Source: Arenibacter sp. ARW7G5Y1
Lineage (GTDB): Bacteria; Bacteroidota; Bacteroidia; Flavobacteriales; Flavobacteriaceae
Assembly: GCF_003201775.1 (NCBI RefSeq)
Contig: NZ_QJJZ01000004.1
Location: 92,643 to 156,642 of the forward strand
DNA length: 64,000 nucleotides
Reading direction: 5' to 3'
Positions 52,053 through 59,084 of this stretch are shown piece by piece. A program made the position numbers and the translations under genes. Below the pieces are notes generated by a model. It saw only the letters and a list, made by a program, of their open reading frames with translations. It searched no databases and had not been told where the DNA came from. Each line of letters opens with the position of its first letter. Positions within the stretch are counted from its first letter, which is position 1.

Positions 52053-52096
52053 AAAAAAAGACGGAAGTCCTATAAGGTAGGCAAACCGTCTTTTTT
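52053..52096. terminator. Terminator between dnaG and the convergent response regulator
   Basis: AAAAAAGACGG and CCGTCTTTTTT form an 11-bp stem, with an inner CCT-AGG in the loop. A- and T-runs at the two ends allow it to serve both genes. Confidence 0.88.
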
Positions 52097-52119
52097 GTTC
52101 TTGATTGGTTATATTATAT

Positions 52120-52749
52120 CTAGTACAGTTCCAGAGCTTTGGCCTGCTGTAGTAAATCCACTAAGTTGTCAACATTTAGTTTACGCATTAAACGTGCCTT
52201 ATAGGTGCTAACGGTTTTTTCATTGAGATCAAGGCCCAATGCTACTTCCTTATTTCGCTTCCCGCTTGCCAAGAGTTTAAGGACTTCAACTTCCCTAGTG
52301 GAAAGCTTTCTAAAGAACCTTCTTGGTTTTTGTGTGCCTTCATCAAAGGCAAGACGTTGCGCCAGTTCGTTGGTAATAAACATATTGCCTTCGCTAACTT
52401 TTCTTATAGCACTGATAATATAATCTATATCCGATGTTTTGGACAAGTAGCCAAAGGCTCCGGCACGGATGGTACTTAGTGCATAAACATCCTCAGACTG
52501 ACCGCTGTAGATCAAAACTCGAATATTGGGATACTCCTTTTTTATTCTTCTAAGGGTTGCAATACCATTAATTTCGGGGATGTCCATTTCCAATAGAATT
52601 ACGTCTGGGGTAAAAAGCTCCAGTTTTTTGAATAATTCCGTGGTTGTAGATGCATCGGCGATTACTTGAATATCGGAAACCGACTCCAAGACTTGTTTTA
52701 CACCCATCCGAACTATAGGATGATTATCAGCAATTAATATTTTGATCAT
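52120..52749 (-). CDS. LuxR/NarL-family response regulator, atypical receiver
   Basis: A 209-aa protein with an N-terminal receiver (about 1-120) and a C-terminal LuxR-type helix-turn-helix (about 145-205, LSTREVEVLKLLASGKRNKEVALGLDLNEKTVSTYKARLMRKLNV). The site that aligns with the phospho-accepting Asp is Glu54 (ILLEMDIP, codon GAA), and the acidic pocket reads ADNH (D8, N9) where two acidic residues are usual. The conserved Lys in LSKTSD is present. Phosphorylation by a kinase at the normal site is therefore unlikely and Glu may mimic the active state. No kinase gene is adjacent. It converges on dnaG. Confidence 0.9.
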   Translation of the reverse strand: MIKILIADNHPIVRMGVKQVLESVSDIQVIADASTTTELFKKLELFTPDVILLEMDIPEINGIATLRRIKKEYPNIRVLIYSGQSEDVYALSTIRAGAFGYLSKTSDIDYIISAIRKVSEGNMFITNELAQRLAFDEGTQKPRRFFRKLSTREVEVLKLLASGKRNKEVALGLDLNEKTVSTYKARLMRKLNVDNLVDLLQQAKALELY

Positions 52750-52918
52750 TTTAGGTTATTTTTCTAGATTTCAACATCAATAATCATGTCTAAAAATACT
52801 GACATGCAATGTAGGGTTAAAATATCTAATTGAATAAGCAAAGCTTGATTTTTTTAATGAATATTAAAAATTTTTGCATGTTTTTTCGATTTAATCACTT
52901 GGTTCTTAGGTGAGAGGT

Positions 52919-53707
52919 TCATTTTAGCGAATTTGGTATTTCGCAAACGGGAATAGGAACCATCTTATGTTTGTTTGCGCGGTTAAATCTTTTGTAAATC
53001 TGAAAAACTTCTTTTTGCCTATCGGAAAAATCCGTTTCCAGTTTTCCTTTTTCTTCCATTTGCATGGCCCATTCCAATTCTGGATAGCTAGCTCCTATTT
53101 GGTCTTCGTCGGTTCTGTCATCGCCCCACAGGCCATCTGTAGGCGCAGCCTTTATAATGTCCTCATTAATACCAAGGAACTTGGCAATTTCGTATACTTC
53201 GGTTTTAAGTAGATCGGCGATCGGACTTAAGTCTACACCGCCATCCCCGTATTTGGTGTAGAAGCCAACGCCAAAATCTTCCACTTTATTACCGGTTCCT
53301 GCCACCAATAGTTTGTTCAATGCGGCAAAGTAATATAAGGTGGTCATCCTCAACCTGGCCCTGGTATTCGCCAAGGACATAAATCGGTCTTCCTCATTTT
53401 CAACGGCAGGCAGTGCCTCCACCAAACTATTAAAAGTGGGCGTAAGGTTTACCTCCAGTCTTTCAACATTGGGATATTGCTTTTTAAGCCATTTAATATG
53501 GTTGGATGCACGGGTAACTTGGTTTTCGGCCTGATGAATGGGCATTTCCAGACATAAAAGTTGTAGGCCGGTTCTGGCACATAGGGTTGAAGTTACCGCA
53601 GAATCTATACCTCCCGAAATTCCTATTGTAAATCCTTTTATATTTGCATTATTGGCATAATCCCGTAACCAGGTCACAATATAGTCTATAACTTTTTCGG
53701 TCTGCAT
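52919..53707 (-). CDS. nadE: NAD+ synthase, ammonia-dependent
   Basis: Amidates nicotinate adenine dinucleotide to NAD. At 262 aa, with no glutaminase domain, it is the ammonia-using form. The PP-loop SGGIDS is at residues 31-36, and FYTKYGDGGVDLSPIADLLKTEVY near 147-170 and LWGDDRTDEDQIGASYPELE near 200 are typical of the family. It is divergent from gldB with a 93-bp spacer. Confidence 0.95.
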   Translation of the reverse strand: MQTEKVIDYIVTWLRDYANNANIKGFTIGISGGIDSAVTSTLCARTGLQLLCLEMPIHQAENQVTRASNHIKWLKKQYPNVERLEVNLTPTFNSLVEALPAVENEEDRFMSLANTRARLRMTTLYYFAALNKLLVAGTGNKVEDFGVGFYTKYGDGGVDLSPIADLLKTEVYEIAKFLGINEDIIKAAPTDGLWGDDRTDEDQIGASYPELEWAMQMEEKGKLETDFSDRQKEVFQIYKRFNRANKHKMVPIPVCEIPNSLK

Positions 53708-53734
53708 CTGAACAATTTATAAGGTTTAAAAACT

Positions 53735-53742
53735 TAACTTTG
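53735..53742 (+). promoter_or_regulatory. -7 element for gldB
   Basis: TAACTTTG matches TAnnTTTG exactly, 58 bases before the gldB ATG, in the spacer shared with nadE. No TTG is at the expected -33 position. Confidence 0.5.
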
Positions 53743-53800
53743 CACGGTAAAAATAAAGCCTAGAATTTAATATTTAAAACATTAACCCAATTACTTTAGC

Positions 53801-54766
53801 ATGCGAAAGGTACTTTTACTCATTTTTCTTCCAATTTTTATTTTTAGCAGTTGTGAGGGTAGCGATAAAGTGGCCGATGAGGTTGCTAAAATAAACGTAG
53901 ATGTAAAGGTTTTTCGGTTCGATAGGGAATTTGCCCAAGCGGAGCCTGGGGATATTCCGATTTTAAAAGAAAAGTACCCATATCTTTTTCCTGCGATGTA
54001 TTCGGATAGTGTTTGGGTAGCCAAATTGCAGGATTCCCTGCAATTGGAAGTTATGGAGGAGGTAGGGAAGTCCTTTCCCGACTTTGTAAGTGAAAAGGAA
54101 GATGTAGAGTGGTTGTTTAGGTATATAAAATATTATTTCCCGGATTATACGGTACCAAAGGTTGTTACGGTTACCTCGGAAGTGGATTACAACAACAGGA
54201 TAATTTTAACGGATAGCCTACTTCTTATTGGTCTCGATAATTATTTGGGAAGTTCCCATAAGTTTTATCAGGGTATTTCCAAATATATCGCCAACGATTT
54301 GGATAAACAATATATGACCCGGGATATGGCAAGCGCGTTTGCCAAAACAGTGGTAGTGCAACCACGTGACCGCACTTTTTTGTCACAACTTGTTTATTAC
54401 GGGAAAGAGCTGTATTTAATGCAGCAGCTTATGCCTCGGAAAAATGAAGCGGTCATAATTGGTTATGCCCCGGAGGAATTGGAATGGGCGAATGTCAACG
54501 AAGAACAGATTTGGCGTTATTTCATAGAACGCGAATTGTTGTACAGTACCAATAGTAAATTGGGGCCAAAATTTTTGGACCCGGCCCCTTTTTCAAAGTT
54601 TGAACTGGAATTGGATAATGAATCTCCAGGTAAAATAGGGCGTTATATTGGCTGGCAAATAGTAAAAGCCTTCATGGGCAATAATAATATTACCTTACAG
54701 GAAATGTTGAACTTACCTGAAGAGGAATTGTTTAAAAGATCGGGATATAAGCCCAGAAAACTGTAG
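53801..54766 (+). CDS. gldB: Gliding motility lipoprotein GldB
   Basis: A lipoprotein of 321 aa needed for gliding in Flavobacterium. The lipobox is FSSC near residue 18, followed by acidic residues, so it is anchored by lipid, probably in the periplasm. The body contains the GldB-type VDVKVFRFDREFA near residue 32 and the later IGYAPEELEWANVNE and YIGWQIVKAFM. gldC follows 25 bases downstream, the order seen in Flavobacterium johnsoniae. Confidence 0.95.
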   Translation: MRKVLLLIFLPIFIFSSCEGSDKVADEVAKINVDVKVFRFDREFAQAEPGDIPILKEKYPYLFPAMYSDSVWVAKLQDSLQLEVMEEVGKSFPDFVSEKEDVEWLFRYIKYYFPDYTVPKVVTVTSEVDYNNRIILTDSLLLIGLDNYLGSSHKFYQGISKYIANDLDKQYMTRDMASAFAKTVVVQPRDRTFLSQLVYYGKELYLMQQLMPRKNEAVIIGYAPEELEWANVNEEQIWRYFIERELLYSTNSKLGPKFLDPAPFSKFELELDNESPGKIGRYIGWQIVKAFMGNNNITLQEMLNLPEEELFKRSGYKPRKL

Positions 54767-54791
54767 AAGATCAAACATATCAAAAAAAGTA

Positions 54792-55127
54792 ATGGCAAAA
54801 CTACATACATCAGAAATTACATTAAAAGTTGGATTGGATGAGAATAGGGTTCCTGAGGAATTGACATGGTCTGCCCAGGATGGTGGTATAGATAATGAAA
54901 AAGCCAAAGCAATGCTCCTGTCCGTATGGGATAGTAAAAACCAGGAATCATTAAAGATTGATCTATGGACAAAGGATATGCCGGTCGATGAAATGAAAGT
55001 GTTTTTTCATCAAACATTGGTTTCCCTGTCCGATACTTTCATGAAGGCTACCCAAGATGAAAAAATGACGGCAACGATGAAAGATTTTTGCGATTATTTT
55101 GCCGAAAAATTGGAGTTGAAAAAGTAA
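54792..55127 (+). CDS. gldC: Gliding motility protein GldC
   Basis: A 111-aa soluble protein that assists gliding together with GldB. No signal peptide is seen, so a cytoplasmic location is likely. It starts MAKLHTSEITLKVGLDENRVPEELTWSAQDGG-type and ends in a helical YFAEKLELKK. Its place right after gldB supports the name. Its biochemical role is unknown. Confidence 0.94.
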   Translation: MAKLHTSEITLKVGLDENRVPEELTWSAQDGGIDNEKAKAMLLSVWDSKNQESLKIDLWTKDMPVDEMKVFFHQTLVSLSDTFMKATQDEKMTATMKDFCDYFAEKLELKK

Positions 55128-55231
55128 GTGGCATATGGGTTGTTTACCCTTCCAGGTGTTTTCAACCACTATTCCATTAAGTATTTTAGATGTTGGCCGA
55201 CTAAGTTGGTAACAACAATTCTTAATTTAAA

Positions 55232-55639
55232 ATGATGGATGGTAATCAAGCGGAGCGACTTGTGTTCGTGTATAATGCCAATTCTGGATATGGCAATGCC
55301 CTTTTGGACAGTATCCATAAAACCTTGGATCCCAATTCGTACGATTGTAAGCTGTGCGCCATAACCTATGGCTTTTTTTCCGAAAATAAGAAATGGAAGG
55401 AATTTAGGCGGCATGCCGGTGTGGATATGGAATTTCTTCACAGGGACGAGTTTAAAAAACGGTATTCGCAAGAAGAACAGAACAAAGAAGCCTTTCCGCA
55501 GGTGTTCTTTTTAAAAGCGGGTAAACTTACAGGGTTTATACGTAAAGCGGAGATCAATGCCATGGAAAGTCAGGAGGATCTTATTCTGACCGTTCAGACC
55601 AAGTTGGCACAAATAAAGACATCGGTAAACGCCAAGTAA
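55232..55639 (+). CDS. Conserved hypothetical protein
   Basis: A 135-aa protein of unrecognised family. Sequence features: an N-terminal strand LVFVYNANSGYGNALLDSI near residue 10 that looks like a nucleotide- or thiol-fold start, Cys at 38 and 41 (DCKLCAITYG), a basic middle (KKWKEFRR), then PQVFFLKAGKLTG and a terminal helix. The C-x2-C pair near the N-terminus is reminiscent of thioredoxin-like proteins, but the spacing does not settle it. ATG at 55232 or 55235. It lies between gldC and engB. Confidence 0.5.
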   Translation: MMDGNQAERLVFVYNANSGYGNALLDSIHKTLDPNSYDCKLCAITYGFFSENKKWKEFRRHAGVDMEFLHRDEFKKRYSQEEQNKEAFPQVFFLKAGKLTGFIRKAEINAMESQEDLILTVQTKLAQIKTSVNAK

Positions 55640-55641
55640 AT

Positions 55642-56256
55642 CTAGGTTACTGTCTTGAAGAAGTTGGTATTTAATTCATCAATAAAACCGAGCAATTCTT
55701 CTTGGCCCATGCCATTGCTGGAGGAGGTAACAAAATAATTGGGGGCCTCTTCCCAAACTCCATCCAATAATTCCTTAATATAGGCATTGACGTGATTTTC
55801 TATGGCCTTTGGTTTCAATTTATCCGCCTTGGTGAAAATCATACAAAAAGGAATCTGGTTTTCCCCCATCCATTCCAAAAATTCCATGTCCACTTTTTGG
55901 GGTTCATGTCTTATATCGATCAGAACAAATGCACATACCAATTGCTGACGCTCAATAAAGTAATCGGTGATATATTTTTGAAAGGTTTTTTTGTCTTTTT
56001 TGGATACACGGGCATAGCCATAGCCGGGTAAATCTACCAAAAACCAATTTTCGTTTATTTTAAAATGGTTTATAAGCTGTGTCTTTCCAGGTCTGCCCGA
56101 AGTTTTGGCCAAATTTTTTCTCTGGGTCAGCATGTTGATCAAGGAGGACTTGCCAACATTGGAGCGACCAATAAATGCATATTCCGGCAAATGGTCCTTA
56201 GGGCAATTTGCTACGTTGGAATTGCTCATAACAAAGTCGGCCGACTTAATTTTCAT
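55642..56256 (-). CDS. engB: Ribosome biogenesis GTP-binding protein EngB
   Basis: TRAFAC-class GTPase (YihA/YsxC) of 204 aa required for large-subunit assembly. P-loop GRSNVGKSS is at residues 30-38. GRPGKTQLINHF is the switch I/G2 region, DLPGYGYA the G3 region and TKADKL the G4 motif. The gene converges on the hypothetical gene before it with two bases between the stops, and is followed upstream by an esterase gene on the same strand. Confidence 0.96.
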   Translation of the reverse strand: MKIKSADFVMSNSNVANCPKDHLPEYAFIGRSNVGKSSLINMLTQRKNLAKTSGRPGKTQLINHFKINENWFLVDLPGYGYARVSKKDKKTFQKYITDYFIERQQLVCAFVLIDIRHEPQKVDMEFLEWMGENQIPFCMIFTKADKLKPKAIENHVNAYIKELLDGVWEEAPNYFVTSSSNGMGQEELLGFIDELNTNFFKTVT

Positions 56257-56291
56257 TGGTTCGCTTTTATAGGTTATTGGTATTGACTGGT

Positions 56292-57056
56292 TTAGAAATT
56301 TCGTTTCTGCAGCCAGGCGTCCAGGACAGTGTTGAATTCCTCAGGATGTTCCATCATTGGGGCATGCCCGCACTTCTCTATCCAGTACAAATCGGAATCA
56401 GGAAGCAGTGAATGGAATTCTTCAGCTACATTGGGAGGCGTTACACTGTCGTTTTTTCCCCATATAATACAGGTAGGGGTCAACATATGTGGCAAATCTT
56501 TGGACATGTTGTGCCTAATGGCACTTTTTGCGATGGCCAGCGTTTTTACCAGCTTAATACGATCGTTTACCGTAGCAAATACTTCGTCCACAATTTCCTT
56601 GGTAGCTACTTCAGGATCATAAAATACGTCCTGGGCTTTCTTTTTAATAAATTCATAGTCGCCACGCTTGGGATAACCATCTCCCATGGCACTTTCGTAT
56701 AGTCCGGAACTACCTGTGATGACTAGTGCCTTTACTTTTTTGGGGTACAATTTTGTGTGGAGGAGACCAATATGTCCCCCTAGGGAATTCCCCAGTAGAA
56801 TTACATCTTTAAGGCCTTTGTGTTCTATAAACCCTTCCAGGAATTTGGCAAAGCTCTTTACATTTGTTTTTAGCAAAGGCATGTCGTAAATAGGAAGCTC
56901 GGGCACCAATACCTTATAGCCTTTGGGTGGAAAATAATTCATGACCCCGTGAAAATTACTCAATCCCCCCATAAGACCGTGTAATATTATAATAGGCGTT
57001 CCTTCGCCCATTTCAATATATCGGTATTTCCCCTCTTTAATTATCTTTTTTTCCAT
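56292..57056 (-). CDS. Alpha/beta fold hydrolase
   Basis: A 254-aa esterase-like protein. HGLMGG at residues 26-31 gives the oxyanion region, the nucleophile Ser91 lies in LLGNSLGGHIG, the acid is probably in IIWGKNDSVTP, and the His is in KCGHAPMMEHPEEF. No signal peptide. The substrate is unknown. It is divergent from mraZ and 35 bases upstream of engB, so it may be co-transcribed with engB. Confidence 0.88.
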   Translation of the reverse strand: MEKKIIKEGKYRYIEMGEGTPIIILHGLMGGLSNFHGVMNYFPPKGYKVLVPELPIYDMPLLKTNVKSFAKFLEGFIEHKGLKDVILLGNSLGGHIGLLHTKLYPKKVKALVITGSSGLYESAMGDGYPKRGDYEFIKKKAQDVFYDPEVATKEIVDEVFATVNDRIKLVKTLAIAKSAIRHNMSKDLPHMLTPTCIIWGKNDSVTPPNVAEEFHSLLPDSDLYWIEKCGHAPMMEHPEEFNTVLDAWLQKRNF

Positions 57057-57247
57057 TAAGGATAGCTTCTGATCTTAGTTGGCAAATATAGGCATTTCAT
57101 TATTATGCAAGTATAGACAAGTTTTAGGAACGGTGATATTTAATGATAAATTTTTTGTTGAAAGTTTTGTTGCTGTGGTGGCTCGGTGGAATTTTTAAGG
57201 CGTAATTGGGTGTCATTGGTCGATAAAGTAGGTATTTTATTAACAAA

Positions 57248-57273
57248 GTGGTATTTTGTGGTAAATTGTGGTA
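57248..57273 (+). promoter_or_regulatory. Probable MraZ operator: three GTGGTA repeats at 10-bp spacing
   Basis: GTGGTA occurs at 57248-57253, 57258-57263 and 57268-57273, each separated by four AT bases, so the sites lie on one face of the helix. MraZ of E. coli and of mycoplasmas binds tandem G-rich repeats at 10-bp spacing in front of its own gene. The boxes overlap the region upstream of the -7 element at 57284, which would allow repression. Weaker repeats with a 10-bp period (ATTGG at 57205 and 57215) lie further upstream. Confidence 0.75.
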
Positions 57274-57283
57274 ATAATTTCTA

Positions 57284-57291
57284 TATATTTG
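57284..57291 (+). promoter_or_regulatory. -7 element for mraZ and the division operon
   Basis: TATATTTG matches TAnnTTTG exactly, 30 bases before the GTG start of mraZ. The nearest TTG (57266-57268) gives only 15-base spacing and lies inside the third GTGGTA box region, so the -33 contact may overlap the MraZ site. Confidence 0.6.
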
Positions 57292-57321
57292 AGTTATTAA
57301 ATTAAAAACCAGCTACTTTAA

Positions 57322-57786
57322 GTGATTAATTTCATAGGAACATATGATTGTAAGGCCGATTCTAAGGGAAGGGTGATGCTTCCTGTGGCGCTCAAAAATC
57401 AGATGTCTCCCGTAATTAATGATGGTTTTGTGGTAAAGCGTTCGGTTTTTCAACCCTGTTTGGAATTGTATCCCATGGCAGAGTGGAATTTACTGATGCA
57501 AAAAATGAACAAAAAGAACCGGTTCAAGAAAAAGAACAACGATTTCATAAGAAGGTTTTCTGCCGGGGTAAAGGTGGTGGAGATAGATGCTACCGGTAGG
57601 TTGTTGATTCCGAAAAATTTGGTGGATGTTGCTGGAATTACAAAAGAGGTGGTGTTGAGTTCGGCAATTAACATTGTTGAGATTTGGGATAAGGACAATT
57701 ATGAAAAGGTATTGGAGGAAACAGCCGAGGACTTTGCAAGTTTGGCCGAGGAAGTAATGGGGGACGACGATGATGATCTATCATAA
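57322..57786 (+). CDS. mraZ: Division/cell wall cluster transcriptional repressor MraZ
   Basis: DNA-binding AbrB-type protein of 154 aa with two MraZ domains. The first begins IGTYDCKADSKGRVMLPVALKNQM (residues 4-27), and the second has the matching DATGRLLIPKNLVDVAGI near 90. DxKGR/ATGR are the signature turns. The start is GTG at 57322. It binds repeats in front of its own gene, matching the GTGGTA triplet, and controls the division cluster. An acidic tail (GDDDDD) follows. The 3' end overlaps rsmH by 17 bases. Confidence 0.96.
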   Translation: MINFIGTYDCKADSKGRVMLPVALKNQMSPVINDGFVVKRSVFQPCLELYPMAEWNLLMQKMNKKNRFKKKNNDFIRRFSAGVKVVEIDATGRLLIPKNLVDVAGITKEVVLSSAINIVEIWDKDNYEKVLEETAEDFASLAEEVMGDDDDDLS

Positions 57787-58669
57787 TCCAGTATTGCTGA
57801 CGGAGTCCGTTGAGGGGCTAAATATAAAACAGGATGGAGTTTATGTGGACGTGACCTTTGGTGGAGGCGGACACTCCAAGGAGATATTGAAAAGGCTGGG
57901 GGAGAATGGAAGACTGTTGGCATTTGATCAGGATGAGGATGCATTGCCCAATGCAATTGATGATGGGCGATTTCAGTTGATCAATGAAAATTTTAGATAT
58001 ATAAAACAATTTTTGAAGTTCTATGGCATAAGGAAAGTGGATGGGATTTTGGCCGATTTTGGCGTGTCGTCCCATCAATTTGATCAGGCGGAGAGAGGAT
58101 TTTCTACCCGTTTTGATGCCGATCTGGATATGCGGATGAGCAAAAAGAACCAGATATCGGCCTTTGATGTGGTAAATGTTTATGGGTATGATGAGTTGAG
58201 GAGGGTGCTTTTTGAGTATGGAGACCTGCGAAATGCCAATGCAATGGCAAAAACCATTATCGGGCAGCGGGAAAATACACCGATAAGAACTACCGATCAA
58301 TTGAAAGAAGTGCTTGGGCAGTATTTACCAAAGCATAGGGAGCATAAGATTTTGGCACAGATCTATCAGGCTATAAGGATAGAAGTGAACCAGGAAATAC
58401 AAGTGATTAAGGAGTTTTTGGAACAGGTGCCGGAATTGTTGAACGAAGGGGGGAGGTTGAGCGTAATAAGTTACCATTCCTTGGAAGATAGACTGGTGAA
58501 AAGGTTTATTAGGGCAGGACAGTTTGAAGGGGAGCCGGAAAAGGATTTTTACGGTAACATAGAAGTTCCTTTAAAAAAGGTTGGAGGTTTGGTGGTTCCT
58601 TCCAAGGATGAAATAAAGTTGAACAATAGGGCTAGGAGTGCCAAGCTAAGAATTGCGGAGCGGGTTTGA
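57770..58669 (+). CDS. rsmH: 16S rRNA (cytosine(1402)-N(4))-methyltransferase
   Basis: SAM-dependent methyltransferase (MraW) of 299 aa. Motif I is VDVTFGGGGHSKEIL near residues 27-41, with FDQDEDAL near 54. ILADFGVSSHQFDQAERGFS near 90-110 is the family signature and SVISYHSLEDRLVKR near 240 the late one. The start is at the first of two ATG codons and overlaps mraZ by 17 bases; the second ATG is equally possible. Confidence 0.97.
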   Translation: MMIYHNPVLLTESVEGLNIKQDGVYVDVTFGGGGHSKEILKRLGENGRLLAFDQDEDALPNAIDDGRFQLINENFRYIKQFLKFYGIRKVDGILADFGVSSHQFDQAERGFSTRFDADLDMRMSKKNQISAFDVVNVYGYDELRRVLFEYGDLRNANAMAKTIIGQRENTPIRTTDQLKEVLGQYLPKHREHKILAQIYQAIRIEVNQEIQVIKEFLEQVPELLNEGGRLSVISYHSLEDRLVKRFIRAGQFEGEPEKDFYGNIEVPLKKVGGLVVPSKDEIKLNNRARSAKLRIAERV

Positions 58670-58760
58670 GATCGAAATATGGCATAAATGGATTGTTCGC
58701 AATAGCATGAGCAGTAATGCAATAGTATAAGAAGGTATAAAGTTGGATAATTTTTGAGTA

Positions 58761-59084
58761 ATGAAAAACGGGATATTGGATATTTTAAAAGGAAAGTTTT
58801 TGGTGAGCGGAGGAGCTCCCAAGAACTGGATGTTTATCATTTATGTTTCCTTTTTGGCAACGGTGATGATTGCCAGTTCCCATAGTGCCGATGGAAAGGT
58901 TCATAAAATTGCTGCCCTTGACGAACAGGTTAAGGAATTGAGAAGTGAGTTTGTGGATGTGCGGTCCGATATGCAGGAGTTAAAACTGGAGTCCACTGTA
59001 TTGAGAATTTTGGAGCAAGATGGCTTATTTCCGTCTGAAACTCCCCCAAAAAAAATAAAAGTTAAAACCGAAACCGAACAATAG
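58761..59084 (+). CDS. ftsL: FtsL-like cell division membrane protein
   Basis: A 107-aa bitopic membrane protein: cytoplasmic N-terminus with KNGILDILKGKFLVSGGAPKNW, a transmembrane segment at about 24-42, then a periplasmic coiled coil (about 48-90). This layout and its place before ftsI match FtsL, part of the FtsQLB complex; the sequence is poorly conserved, so the name rests on position and topology. Its stop overlaps the ftsI GTG by one base. Confidence 0.85.
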   Translation: MKNGILDILKGKFLVSGGAPKNWMFIIYVSFLATVMIASSHSADGKVHKIAALDEQVKELRSEFVDVRSDMQELKLESTVLRILEQDGLFPSETPPKKIKVKTETEQ

